A stretch of DNA of 41,228 nucleotides from Nitrospira sp. GTDB taxonomy: Bacteria > Nitrospirota > Nitrospiria > Nitrospirales > Nitrospiraceae. The position numbers and the translations under genes were made by a program. The stretch's first letter is position 1, and each line of letters starts with the position of its first letter. Positions 33,183 to 41,192 of this stretch are shown here, in pieces. The DNA is taken from positions 316,246-357,473 of the forward strand of contig SWDG01000006.1 in the NCBI GenBank assembly GCA_005116965.1. The letters are read 5' to 3'. The notes beneath the pieces are model-generated. The model searched no databases, was not told where the DNA came from, and worked only from the letters and a program-made list of their open reading frames with translations.

Positions 33183-34163
33183 ATGGGGCGTACGTGGTGG
33201 ACAAAGACGGTGATCACTCTAATGATGATCAGTGGATTTTCTGTGTCCGGGTGTGGGTACAACGACCTCCAAGGCTTGGATGAAGATACGAAGGCGGCGT
33301 GGAGTGAGGTGATCAATCAATACCAGCGCCGTGCTGACCTCATCCCGAATCTTGTTGCGACGGTCAAGGGGTACGCGGCTCACGAAAAAGAGACGCTTGA
33401 GGGGGTCGTGAATGCCCGCGCCAAGGCGACCGGCATCCAAGTGACGCCTGAGGTGCTCAAGGACCCGGCCGCATTCGAGGCATTTCAAAAAGCCCAAGCG
33501 GGACTGACATCGGCGTTAGGCCGACTGATCGCGATTGCCGAAAACTATCCGAACCTCAAGGCCGATCAAATTTTCAGGGACCTCCAAAGCCAGCTGGAGG
33601 GGACAGAAAACCGGATCACGGTGGCGCGTAAGCGGTATATCGATCGAGTCGCGGACTACAACAAGATGGTCCGGTACTTCCCGACCAACCTGACTGCCAA
33701 GTTTCTCCTACACCGAGTTACTGCCGGGACCCACGCCATTCTCAAGACAATCGAGGGAACCTATCAGGCGTCCGAGAAGACAGTCCCTCGACAGGAGAGC
33801 GATGTCATAGAGCAGGTCGTTGTCGCCGTCGTTGTTGGATTACTCGTAGGGCTCGTGTTCATGAATATCCATCGATTTATCGGCCCGGTTGCGGGAGCAG
33901 GAATTTCCACGCTCCTGGCGCCTTGGTTGGTTCCGGCACTCATGGCGAGCGGCATCACCGTGCTCCTCCTGCTGGTGATTGGTGCCTCTGGTACCGGGGG
34001 AAGGAGAAGTCGATCTAGCGGTATAGATGATTGGATTTGGTACAGCAGTCGCGGTGGTGGATGGGGTGGAGGCTCTCTTGGTGGCGGTGGAGGATTCGGT
34101 GGGGGCGGCTTTAGTGGAGGAGGCGGCAGTTTCGGGGGAGGAGGTGCCAGTGGAAACTGGTGA
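33183..34163 (+). CDS. LemA protein fused to a YgcG/TPM-type membrane tail
   Basis: A 326-residue protein. Residues 1-172 are a LemA domain: lipoprotein-like signal ending VSGCGYNDL, then AAWSEVINQYQRRADLIPNL, VKGYAAHEKETLEGVVNARA, NYPNLKADQIFRDLQSQLEG and RYFPTNL. From about residue 181 (AGTHAILKTIEGTY) the sequence instead resembles the end of a YgcG-type TPM protein: membrane helices at about 208-228 and 240-267, then the Gly-rich tail WGGGSLGGGGGFGGGGFSGG ending GASGNW. The TPM domain itself is absent. In common operons lemA is followed by an intact ygcG-like gene, so an in-frame deletion probably fused the two. The ATG at 33183 has AAGGAGG upstream. The next TPM gene overlaps the end. 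Confidence 0.82.
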   Translation: MGRTWWTKTVITLMMISGFSVSGCGYNDLQGLDEDTKAAWSEVINQYQRRADLIPNLVATVKGYAAHEKETLEGVVNARAKATGIQVTPEVLKDPAAFEAFQKAQAGLTSALGRLIAIAENYPNLKADQIFRDLQSQLEGTENRITVARKRYIDRVADYNKMVRYFPTNLTAKFLLHRVTAGTHAILKTIEGTYQASEKTVPRQESDVIEQVVVAVVVGLLVGLVFMNIHRFIGPVAGAGISTLLAPWLVPALMASGITVLLLLVIGASGTGGRRSRSSGIDDWIWYSSRGGGWGGGSLGGGGGFGGGGFSGGGGSFGGGGASGNW

Positions 34164-34812
34164 GGGGGTGCGACTTGCAGCCGAAGAGCGGGAGCGGATC
34201 AGGCTGGCGGTGCATGCGGCAGAAGAACACACGAATGCGGAGATCGTCCCAATGCTCGTCAGCCGGTCCGGGCTCTACCGCGACACGCAACATCGCGCTG
34301 GGTTGATTCTTGCCTTGTTCACCCTCACTTTATTGTTGAGCACTGAACTACTCTGGCTTCCCTGGGGCTGGCATGCGTCCAATGCCGCCTGGCTGGTACT
34401 GGCGACAATCTTGGCCTATGGGGCAGGAGCCTGGCTCGGCACCCTTGTCCCGATCGTTCGCCTGCTCACACCGACCGATCGGATGCGACATAAAGTCAGG
34501 CTCAGGGCTGAACGTGCTTTCGCGCAACATGCCGTCTCTCAGACTCGCGAGCGAACCGGTGTGCTGATCATGGTGTCTCTCTTGGAGCACCAGATCCACG
34601 TGTTGGCGGATCGACCCGTATTTCAACACGTGCCGAGTGAGCAATGGTCGAAGGTTGTCGAGGCTGCTGTCGATCGATTGAAGACGGGAGATGTCGTCGG
34701 TGGCGTATGTCAGAGTATCCAGACGTGCGGTGTGCTTCTGGCTGAAGTGTGCCCTGGTCGTCCAGGAGACAATCCTGATGAATTATCGAATGAATTGGTC
34801 CAGGAGCCATAA
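34150..34812 (+). CDS. TPM domain membrane protein
   Basis: About 220 residues. The TPM-type N-terminal part reads LAAEERERIRLAVHAAEEHT then NAEIVPMLVSRSGLYRDT, followed by two membrane helices (about residues 45-67 and 78-100) and a C-terminal part with ERTGVLIMVSLLEHQIHVLA and a helix EQWSKVVEAAVDRLKTGD. This is the second, membrane-embedded TPM protein that usually follows lemA and ygcG. The frame opens at 34027, but the region before 34144 translates the Gly-rich tail of LemA out of frame. I chose the GTG at 34150, about 7 bases after GGGGGAGGAGG, giving a 14-base overlap with the LemA fusion. A GTG at 34144 is also possible. Confidence 0.75.
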   Translation: METGEGVRLAAEERERIRLAVHAAEEHTNAEIVPMLVSRSGLYRDTQHRAGLILALFTLTLLLSTELLWLPWGWHASNAAWLVLATILAYGAGAWLGTLVPIVRLLTPTDRMRHKVRLRAERAFAQHAVSQTRERTGVLIMVSLLEHQIHVLADRPVFQHVPSEQWSKVVEAAVDRLKTGDVVGGVCQSIQTCGVLLAEVCPGRPGDNPDELSNELVQEP

Positions 34813-34928
34813 AACTACGCTCCCTTCCGTTCCGTCCTCAATAAAACACCCCAGTCAACCGATAGATAAGAGACTTGGCGGGACCGTTCAGCTCAGGTGG
34901 ACTATTCGGATAAGGAGGGAGCCCTATC

Positions 34929-35423
34929 ATGTGGAAACAGGAGGAGGCAGGAGGGGGAGAAGTGGAACGAGAACGGTGGGTGGAGGACAAGCGCAGTCTA
35001 CCAAAGGGCGGGCCGATACTTCCGGATGAGGTGGCGTTCGTCGGCAAAGATGTTGAGTTCAAGGGGGTCATTACCTATTCAGGCACGGTACGGATTGATG
35101 GATCCTTAGAAGGCGAAATTCACACCGACGGCGGCTTGCTTGTTGGGCCTGAGGCAGTTCTCAAGGCCAAAGTCTCAGCCGGGACCGTGGTGTGCCAAGG
35201 AACCATCCACGGTGATATTCACGCAGAGGACCAGATTGTGCTTCGTGCTCCGGCCGTGGTGCAAGGGAGTTTGATCACTCCGGTTCTTTCGATGGAAGAG
35301 GGTGTGGTGTTCAATGGGACCTTGGAGATGAAGCCGCAGGCCAAGGCTGAGGGGTTGAGGGACGTAGAGACAAACGTCGTAAGCATCACGAGTCGGCCAC
35401 CTGTTCAACGACTCGCGGCGTGA
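34929..35423 (+). CDS. Bactofilin family protein
   Basis: A 164-residue protein with a bactofilin (polymer-forming cytoskeletal) core at about residues 35-130, a right-handed beta helix seen as repeated short strands: VEFKGVITYSGTVRIDGSLE, GLLVGPEAVLKAKVSAGTVV, QGTIHGDIHAEDQIVL, VVQGSLITPVLSMEEGVVFN. N- and C-terminal tails are charged and probably disordered, as is usual. Bactofilins polymerise without nucleotide and organise cell-envelope or division proteins. The ATG has AAGGAGGG upstream. MurJ follows 250 bases downstream, so a role in envelope growth is possible. Confidence 0.9.
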   Translation: MWKQEEAGGGEVERERWVEDKRSLPKGGPILPDEVAFVGKDVEFKGVITYSGTVRIDGSLEGEIHTDGGLLVGPEAVLKAKVSAGTVVCQGTIHGDIHAEDQIVLRAPAVVQGSLITPVLSMEEGVVFNGTLEMKPQAKAEGLRDVETNVVSITSRPPVQRLAA

Positions 35424-35436
35424 TGAGCGTTCAGAG

Positions 35437-35469
35437 CCTCTGGCGCGAATCGATGACCAGCGCCAGAGG
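35437..35469 (+). terminator. Perfect 10-bp hairpin after bactofilin gene
   Basis: CCTCTGGCGC pairs perfectly with GCGCCAGAGG across a 13-base loop, 13 bases after the bactofilin stop. The bases just after the stem are not a T-run, though a T-rich stretch (TTCTTTCCTTCTTTTT) comes about 25 bases later. Probably a terminator or an mRNA 3' stabiliser. Confidence 0.5.
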
Positions 35470-35634
35470 TTGGCTCAGCAAGAAATCAACTCACGTTCTT
35501 TCCTTCTTTTTATAATCGCGCAGTACTCCACTTGGTGATGACTCACTGACTCGTCCGCCCAATCCAAACTATGAATTGGTTTGTACGCAGTGGTACGCCT
35601 GAGAGCGCTTCACGCTTCGTCTTCAAGGCGCCGA

Positions 35635-35663
35635 TAGACGGCCCGCGAGCATTCCGCTAGAAT
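35635..35663 (+). promoter_or_regulatory. Candidate murJ promoter abutting the start codon
   Basis: TAGACG (35635-35640), a 17-base spacer and TAGAAT (35658-35663). Transcription would start within about 4 bases of the murJ ATG at 35671, and no Shine-Dalgarno sequence is visible. This suggests a leaderless or nearly leaderless message. Confidence 0.4.
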
Positions 35664-35670
35664 CCGGTTC

Positions 35671-37284
35671 ATGTCAGAGTCTCCCGTTTCGACCGGTGCT
35701 CTCATCAAACCCCAAGACGAGAATCAGTCGGTCGTCAAAGCGGCTGGGATGATTGGGGTCGCGACGTTCTCCAGTCGCGTGCTCGGCTTTGTCCGTGACA
35801 TGGTTCTCGCCAAGCTCTTCGGCGCCACGCCGGCAGCCGATGCTTTCTTCGTCGCCTATCGTATCCCAAACCTGCTTCGTGAGCTTTTTGCCGAAGGCTC
35901 GATGTCCGCCGCGTTCATTCCTGTCTTCACCGAGTATCACACGCTCAAGTCCAAGCAGGATGCGTGGGAGCTGGCCAGCGCCGTATTCACGACGCTGCTG
36001 ACCATTGTGACCGGCATTACCATACTTGGGATTTTGGGGGCGGCGGGTATTGTCTGGCTCTTGGCTCCGGGGTTCCATGATGATCCGACCCGGCTTGAGA
36101 TGACGACGTTGCTCACGCGCATGATGTTTCCCTATCTCATTTTTATCAGTCTCGCCGCGCTGGCCATGGGAATCCTCAATTCTCTGCGGGCTTTCGCGGC
36201 CCCGGCGTTTTCTCCGGTCTTTTTCAATTTGTTCATCATCGGGTGCTCGCTCTTTCTGGCGCCGACCATGCGGGAACCCATCCTCGGTGTCGCCATTGGT
36301 GTCGTCGCCGGTGGCGCGGCGCAGTTTGCCATGCAAATACCAGGGCTCAAGCTGCGCGGCATGTTGTTCGGATTCACGTTCAATCCCGGCCATCCCGGTG
36401 TGCGAAAGATCGGTCGGCTGATGATTCCGTCGCTGCTCGGGCTGTCGGTGACACAGATCAATATCACCGTGAGCACGATTCTGGGGTCGTTTTTTGCCGG
36501 CGGTCCTACCTATCTCTTTTACGGCATGCGGCTCATTCAATTTCCCCTTGGCATTTTTGGCGTCGCCTTGGCCACGGCCATCCTCCCCACCCTATCGGCA
36601 CAAGCGGCACGAGGTGCATTGGACGAATTGCGCACGACGCTCGGGTTCGGTCTGCGCATGATCCTTTTTATCATCGTGCCGGCGATGGTGGGCTTGATCT
36701 TGCTGCGGACGCCGCTTGTGCATCTCTTTTTTGAGCACGGCACGTTCACAGCGCACGATACCGCTGAGACCGCCTTTGCAGTGCTGTGCTATGCCCTTGG
36801 CTTGTGGGCATTCGGGGGGGTGCGCATTATTGTCTCGGCGTTCTATTCGTTGAAGGACACGACCACGCCGGCCATTTCCGCTGCGATTGCTGTGGTGGCA
36901 AATATCCTGTTTTCGCTGGTGCTGATGTCGCACCTGGGGGCGGCAGGGCTGGCGCTTGCGACCGCGCTGGCTGCGATGGTCAATGGCGGAATTCTCGTGG
37001 TGGTGTTGAATCGTCGGCTGGGCGGTGTCGAGTGGAAATCAGTCATTCGCTCGGCTGGACGAGTGCTGGTGGCCTGTGCGCCCATCGTCATGGCCTGTTG
37101 GTGGGTGGCTGGTGCTCAGGTCTGGACTCAGCCTGACGACTGGGCCGAGAAATCAGTCATGCTTGTCGCTGCTATTGGGTTGAGTATCGGCGGATATTTT
37201 GGCGTCCATGTCTTGTTTGGGTCGGATGAATTGGGTGTGGTGTGGGGGATGGTGCGGAGAAAGTTGGGACGGTTCATCGGCTAG
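35671..37284 (+). CDS. murJ: Lipid II flippase
   Basis: A 537-residue polytopic membrane protein of the MviN/MurJ family, which moves lipid II across the inner membrane for peptidoglycan synthesis. Typical sequence includes GVATFSSRVLGFVRDMVLAK, FGATPAADAFFVAYRIPNLL, RELFAEGSMSAAFIPVFTEY and LLRTPLVHLFFEHGTF, with about 14 hydrophobic segments. Length is normal (500-540). The start is the ATG at 35671, directly preceding the soluble N-terminal 25 residues. No ribosome-binding site is seen. It is followed by ogt after 14 bases and probably heads a unit that continues through dtd. Confidence 0.95.
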   Translation: MSESPVSTGALIKPQDENQSVVKAAGMIGVATFSSRVLGFVRDMVLAKLFGATPAADAFFVAYRIPNLLRELFAEGSMSAAFIPVFTEYHTLKSKQDAWELASAVFTTLLTIVTGITILGILGAAGIVWLLAPGFHDDPTRLEMTTLLTRMMFPYLIFISLAALAMGILNSLRAFAAPAFSPVFFNLFIIGCSLFLAPTMREPILGVAIGVVAGGAAQFAMQIPGLKLRGMLFGFTFNPGHPGVRKIGRLMIPSLLGLSVTQINITVSTILGSFFAGGPTYLFYGMRLIQFPLGIFGVALATAILPTLSAQAARGALDELRTTLGFGLRMILFIIVPAMVGLILLRTPLVHLFFEHGTFTAHDTAETAFAVLCYALGLWAFGGVRIIVSAFYSLKDTTTPAISAAIAVVANILFSLVLMSHLGAAGLALATALAAMVNGGILVVVLNRRLGGVEWKSVIRSAGRVLVACAPIVMACWWVAGAQVWTQPDDWAEKSVMLVAAIGLSIGGYFGVHVLFGSDELGVVWGMVRRKLGRFIG

Positions 37285-37298
37285 TCAGGAGTAGTGTG

Positions 37299-37817
37299 AT
37301 GAGGCGTGCGATGGTATTTAAGTCCCCCTGGGGCTGGATGGGGATTTCTGAGTCCGACAAAGGGATTCGATCGATTGTATTGCCAAAAGGGTCGAAGCGA
37401 GCAGTCGACTCTGAGCTCAGAGCAGAGTCGACTGAGCCAGTGCAACAAGGAGCGTCCACCAGACTGGAAGTAGTCCGTCGTCAGTTGCTCGACTATTTAG
37501 CAGGAAAACGAAGCACCTTCGAGGTGCCGCTCGATTTCTCGCAGGGAACCTCGTTCCAACGACAGGTCTGGCGGACGTTGCAGCGAGTGCCGTACGGCAA
37601 GCTCCGTTCGTACCAATGGATTGCGTTACGTGTGGGGGGACCACAATATGCCCGCGCGGTCGGCAACGCGGTCGGTGCGAATCCGTTGCCGATCGTGATT
37701 CCTTGTCACCGGATTGTCGCTCACGATGCCTCGCTCGGCGGGTTTTCCGGAGGACTGCCCATGAAGCGCAAGTTGCTGGGGCTTGAAGGAACATTGATTC
37801 AATTGCAGCGAGGATGA
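37299..37817 (+). CDS. ogt: Methylated-DNA-protein-cysteine methyltransferase
   Basis: A 172-residue DNA repair protein that removes O6-alkyl groups from guanine onto its own Cys. The active-site motif NPLPIVIPCHRIVAHDASLG is intact, preceded by the helix-turn-helix FQRQVWRTLQRVPYGKLRSY and AVGNAVGAN, and followed by GGFSGGLPMKRKLLGLEG. The N-terminal half is short and divergent, as in Ogt rather than Ada. The frame opens upstream at 37242, but the ATG at 37299 has AGGAG 8 bases away. Between murJ and the frameshifted dtd, with 14- and 9-base gaps. Confidence 0.93.
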   Translation: MRRAMVFKSPWGWMGISESDKGIRSIVLPKGSKRAVDSELRAESTEPVQQGASTRLEVVRRQLLDYLAGKRSTFEVPLDFSQGTSFQRQVWRTLQRVPYGKLRSYQWIALRVGGPQYARAVGNAVGANPLPIVIPCHRIVAHDASLGGFSGGLPMKRKLLGLEGTLIQLQRG

Positions 37818-37826
37818 TGTCAGCCG

Positions 37827-38275
37827 ATGAGAGCAGTCCTTCAGCGCGTCACCAGTGCCTCAGTGGAAGTCGATGGGAAGATTGTGGGCCGGATCCAACA
37901 GGGTATGATGGTGTTGTTGGGTGTCGCGAAAGGCGATGACGCGTCTGATGTGACGTATCTGCTCGACAAAATCCGGACCCTCCGCATCTTCGCCGATGAA
38001 CAGGGAAAGATGATCGATCGCTCACGGAGGTCGGTGGAGGGGTGCTGTTGGTCTCCCAGTTCACGCTGTTGGGCCGGACAACGAACGGACGCCGCCCCAG
38101 TTTTGATGGGGCTGCGCCTCCAGACCTGGCCAAGCGTCTCTATGAACAGATCGCGGCTGACTTGCGGGCATGCGGGACGCCCGTTGAAACGGGTGTGTTC
38201 GCCGCACAGATGCAGGTGGCCTTGGTGAACGACGGGCCGGTAACGTTTGTGGTGGACAGTAAAGAGAGACGCTAG
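37827..38275 (+). pseudogene. dtd: D-aminoacyl-tRNA deacylase, single frameshift
   Basis: The first frame reads MRAVLQRVTSASVEVDGKIV through [12 protein letters not shown], a normal Dtd N-terminus. Around 38025 the reading must shift by one base to continue as [20 protein letters not shown], with the catalytic SQFTL, and later [12 protein letters not shown] with the Gly-cisPro motif, to the stop at 38275. The span is 449 bases; adding one base gives 450, exactly 149 codons plus stop. Read as it stands, the first frame runs on to 38228 as unrelated sequence. Dtd removes D-amino acids from mischarged tRNA. Either the gene is recently broken or a base is missing in the assembly; everything else in it is well conserved. 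Confidence 0.85.
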
Positions 38276-38392
38276 TCCGGGCTCAAGATCCGGTAGTGGA
38301 ATTCCGATAGAATCGATGAGAGTGGAAACCGGTTCCCGGTTGAGATCTGGTATACTGAACACGAGCCTCATCAGACTTCTTAGGAGGTGGAG

Positions 38393-38959
38393 ATGGGCAC
38401 TCAAGTTCCGCCACGCCACCCGCTCCGACAACTCTTCGGCGCCTTAACCGAGAAGAGCTTTATGGAACACCTCGGCTGGCCCGATGCCAAGGTCACGTCA
38501 TACGTCTCAAATCTTTTAGTCGATTTTACCTCTACGGATCAGCTCTATAAGATCAGAAATCAAGAGAATCAGCAGGTCGATTCGATTGTGGACTTGCTCT
38601 TCGAGTCCGAGGTCATGCTTGAAGCCCAATCGCTTGACCGTGAACGAGATGTGCATCGCCATATCGGTGACTTCACTCTGTTCATGGCGGGATTGTTTCC
38701 TGAGTACCTTCGACGGCTTAAAACGGCTGGGCGCATCTATCACAAGGACTTCCTCGTGGACTATGTGAAGACCGGCAAACGGTCGTACGGAATCGTCGCG
38801 CAGATCGGTCGTGATGATGCGGACACCAGCTTGCCCTTGTTTCAAAAACTGTCCGAGAATTTTGAGCTCTGTGTGACAGGTCTGGGTTTTGTACGGTCCG
38901 ATCTCGATCGCATGCAGAATCCCGCCTATCGGAAGACCCGGGACTTGCTCTTAAATTGA
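38393..38959 (+). CDS. Conserved-looking hypothetical protein
   Basis: A 188-residue soluble, mostly helical protein with no family I recognise. Segments include FGALTEKSFMEHLGWPDAKV, YVSNLLVDFTSTDQLYKIRN, LDRERDVHRHIGDFTLFMAG and FVRSDLDRMQNPAYRKTRDL. Regular helix spacing and normal codon use suggest a real, folded protein. AGGAGG at 38382-38387 lies 5 bases before the ATG at 38393, which fixes the start. A TATACT sequence preceded by TGG (about 38348-38356) resembles an extended -10 promoter. The stop overlaps the start of the isoaspartyl peptidase gene, so the two are co-translated. Confidence 0.7.
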   Translation: MGTQVPPRHPLRQLFGALTEKSFMEHLGWPDAKVTSYVSNLLVDFTSTDQLYKIRNQENQQVDSIVDLLFESEVMLEAQSLDRERDVHRHIGDFTLFMAGLFPEYLRRLKTAGRIYHKDFLVDYVKTGKRSYGIVAQIGRDDADTSLPLFQKLSENFELCVTGLGFVRSDLDRMQNPAYRKTRDLLLN

Positions 38960-39840
38960 AATCTGTCCGCCCCATCATCCTCGTGCACGGAGGTGCAGGC
39001 CTTCGCGCGATGACCTCACCGCAAGGCGCCTGCCTGCGTGCCGCGCTGCAAGTCGGGTATCACTTGTTGGATCGAGGCAGTTCCGCACTCGTTGCCGTCG
39101 AACAGACCATTCGCGTGCTTGAGCGCAGTGGACTCTTTAATGCGGGAACAGGAGCGCATCTACAACTCGACGGAGTGCGTCGGATGGATGCGTCTATCAT
39201 GGAAGGGGACAGCTTGCGCGCCGGTGCGGTGGCCTCGATCGAAGGGATCGTGCATCCGATCAGTGCTGCCAGCCTCGTGATGGAAGAAACGGATCATGTG
39301 TTGCTGGTCGGGCCCATGGCGACGAAGTTCGCCAGGCATTTCAAGATGGAGCGCCAACCGTTCACGGGCAAGCCTCGCCGGTTTTCCTATGAAACGGCTC
39401 TCCGAAAAACCGCACACAATCGGGATCGGCATGGAACGGTCGGATCTGTCGCACTCGATCGAGCTGGGACGGTTGCCGCCGGGGCATCGACCGGAGGGAT
39501 TGATCTGATGTTGCCCGGACGAGTCGGGGATACCCCGATCATCGGCTGCGGGGTCTATGCGGATAATGAAACTGGTGCGGTATCGATGACGGGATTGGGC
39601 GAGGGCATCATACGCTTAGCGGTCGCCAAAGAGATCTGTGACCGATTGCGACAAGGGAAGAGTTCAGCGCAGGTGGCGCGAGTTGTCCTCCAGAGGTTGG
39701 TGACTAGAATTCAGGGGACCGCCGGCGCATTGGTCCTCACCTCCCAAAGACGATTCACCATCGCCCATGTGACGCCTCATATGGCGGCTGGCTGGTGGGA
39801 TGGTAGGGGAGAGCCGACGGTGAAAGACAGGTTTCGATGA
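38956..39840 (+). CDS. Isoaspartyl peptidase/L-asparaginase (Ntn hydrolase)
   Basis: A 294-residue type 2 asparaginase-family protein made as a precursor that cleaves itself before the catalytic Thr. That residue is T161 in DRHGTVGSVALDRAG, the expected GTVG context. Substrate-binding elements ASTGGIDLMLPGRVGDTPII and TGLGEGIIRLAVAKE follow. The N-terminal half contains ILVHGGAG and NAGTGAHL, both typical. The enzyme removes isoaspartyl residues from peptides and can hydrolyse asparagine. The start is a TTG whose last two bases begin the TGA of the previous gene; a VOC gene overlaps its end. Confidence 0.9.
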   Translation: MKSVRPIILVHGGAGLRAMTSPQGACLRAALQVGYHLLDRGSSALVAVEQTIRVLERSGLFNAGTGAHLQLDGVRRMDASIMEGDSLRAGAVASIEGIVHPISAASLVMEETDHVLLVGPMATKFARHFKMERQPFTGKPRRFSYETALRKTAHNRDRHGTVGSVALDRAGTVAAGASTGGIDLMLPGRVGDTPIIGCGVYADNETGAVSMTGLGEGIIRLAVAKEICDRLRQGKSSAQVARVVLQRLVTRIQGTAGALVLTSQRRFTIAHVTPHMAAGWWDGRGEPTVKDRFR

Positions 39841-40280
39841 GCAAGAGTTTGTTTCACCTCGCCTTTCCAATTCATGATTTCGAAGCGACTCTGAGATTCT
39901 ATGTGGAGGGTCTCGGATGTGTCGTGGGGCGGCGGTCGAAACATGCCATCACGCTCGGCATGGCTGGCCATCAGCTCGTCGCACACCTCGCGGCGGAACA
40001 ACCCTCGAAGCAGCGAGGTATCTACCCGCGCCATTTTGGCCTGACTTTTCTGTCGCAAGAAGATTGGCAGGCGATGGCGGATCGGGCTAAAGCCAACGGT
40101 CTTTCCTTCTATCAACAGCCGCGTGTGCGCTTTCCTGGGACACGCATCGAGCACCGCACGTTCTTTCTGGAAGACCCGTCACACAACCTGCTGGAGTTCA
40201 AACACTACACCTACGAGTCGGCCATCTTCGGCGAGCAGGATTTTACCGATGTAGGCGACGCTTCTGAGTATTCAGAGTAA
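39837..40280 (+). CDS. VOC (glyoxalase/dioxygenase) superfamily protein
   Basis: A 147-residue protein of the vicinal-oxygen-chelate fold: two beta-alpha-beta-beta-beta modules, with HLAFPIHDFEATLRFYVEGL in the first and HFGLTFLSQEDWQAMADRAK in the second. Possible metal ligands are H7, H66 or nearby, and E116 in NLLEFKHY. It ends with a tail typical of the subgroup annotated as dioxygenase-like (ESAIFGEQDFTDVGD). Substrate unknown. The ATG overlaps the peptidase stop (ATGA), making a three-gene translationally coupled set. Convergent with mtgA. Confidence 0.82.
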   Translation: MSKSLFHLAFPIHDFEATLRFYVEGLGCVVGRRSKHAITLGMAGHQLVAHLAAEQPSKQRGIYPRHFGLTFLSQEDWQAMADRAKANGLSFYQQPRVRFPGTRIEHRTFFLEDPSHNLLEFKHYTYESAIFGEQDFTDVGDASEYSE

Positions 40281-40296
40281 CGACGGCTCAGTGCGT

Positions 40297-41106
40297 CTAC
40301 TCATCGGCGATTGGTACGGGTGTTGCGGATTGCCGATCGATCCATTTCAGGATACGTTCGTGCCGGCGTGTGAGGAACGTGGTTTTTCGCAAGGGATCAT
40401 ATCGACGCGGCGACGGCAACATGGCCGCCAGCCAGGCAGCTTCGTCAACGGTCAGGTCATCGGCTGACTTCCCGAAGTGATGACGGGCTGCGGCTTCAGC
40501 GCCATAGACGCCCTGTCCCCACTCGGCGACATTGAGGTACAACTCGAGAATACGCTTTTTCGTCAGATGCTGTTCGAGGGAGCGTGTAATCAGGGCTTCC
40601 CGTGCTTTTCGAAACAGGGACCGTTCGGACGACAAATAAAGGTTTTTGGCCAGCTGCTGAGTAATGGTGCTTCCCCCACGCTTGAGTTCGCCTGCTTCGA
40701 GATTGTATTTCGCGGCCTCTTTCATTCCTTCCCAGTCGAATCCTTCGTGAGTGAAAAACGACGCATCTTCAGCCGCCACGACCGCATGGCGAAGGTGAGG
40801 AGAGATACGTGAGAGCGGCACCCACATCCACTGTTGTGGGGCAGCACGGCCCTGCTCCTTCGCCTGAGTCTGCCGATGATCCATAAGCGCCGTCGATTTT
40901 GGGTTGGTCCTCGCAAGGAGGTCTGTGTCGGGAAGCATGATCAGCCAGCTCACGGCCAGGACGCCCAACGGAAGTCCGATGAGTGCGGTGCTCCAGAGGA
41001 GCACACGAGTCGCCGTGCGTCGGCCGGTTGACTTGGGCGGAGGAGGGTCGTATGTGTAGTGACGCAGAAAGGTCGGACCGTGATCAGTCTTCCGTCTTGA
41101 ATCCAT
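40297..41106 (-). CDS. mtgA: Monofunctional peptidoglycan glycosyltransferase
   Basis: A 269-residue GT51 enzyme that polymerises glycan strands from lipid II. One N-terminal membrane helix (about residues 34-58) is preceded by a basic cytoplasmic segment. The catalytic motifs are AAEDASFFTHEGFDW, with the first Glu, and GGSTITQQLAKNLYLS, followed by KKRILELYLNVAEWGQGVYG carrying the second Glu. No transpeptidase domain is present, so it is MtgA rather than a class A PBP. With murJ it gives this end of the window two lipid II-handling genes. The ATG is at 41106. Confidence 0.95.
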   Translation of the reverse strand: MDSRRKTDHGPTFLRHYTYDPPPPKSTGRRTATRVLLWSTALIGLPLGVLAVSWLIMLPDTDLLARTNPKSTALMDHRQTQAKEQGRAAPQQWMWVPLSRISPHLRHAVVAAEDASFFTHEGFDWEGMKEAAKYNLEAGELKRGGSTITQQLAKNLYLSSERSLFRKAREALITRSLEQHLTKKRILELYLNVAEWGQGVYGAEAAARHHFGKSADDLTVDEAAWLAAMLPSPRRYDPLRKTTFLTRRHERILKWIDRQSATPVPIADE

Positions 41107-41169
41107 TGATCAGCCTAACCCGCACTATTCATGAACGCTTCTACTGCAATCGCGAATTCGCTGCTACGA

Positions 41170-41192
41170 CGAGCCTTCGGCGGGCAGGCTCG
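41170..41192. repeat. Short inverted repeat near window end
   Basis: CGAGCCT and AGGCTCG flank the 9-base loop TCGGCGGGC, upstream of mtgA. It could belong to a dispersed palindromic element, but only this copy is visible in the window. The remaining 36 bases hold nothing I can identify. Confidence 0.3.

Noticed and set aside
33132-33316. N-terminal extension of the minus-strand hypothetical protein to 33316
   Set aside because: It would overlap the LemA start antisense; the ATG at 33082 has a good ribosome-binding site.
35674-36540. Long minus-strand frame (288 codons) opposite murJ
   Set aside because: Perfectly antisense to a well-conserved flippase and rich in Arg/Gly/Glu/His as expected of a shadow frame.
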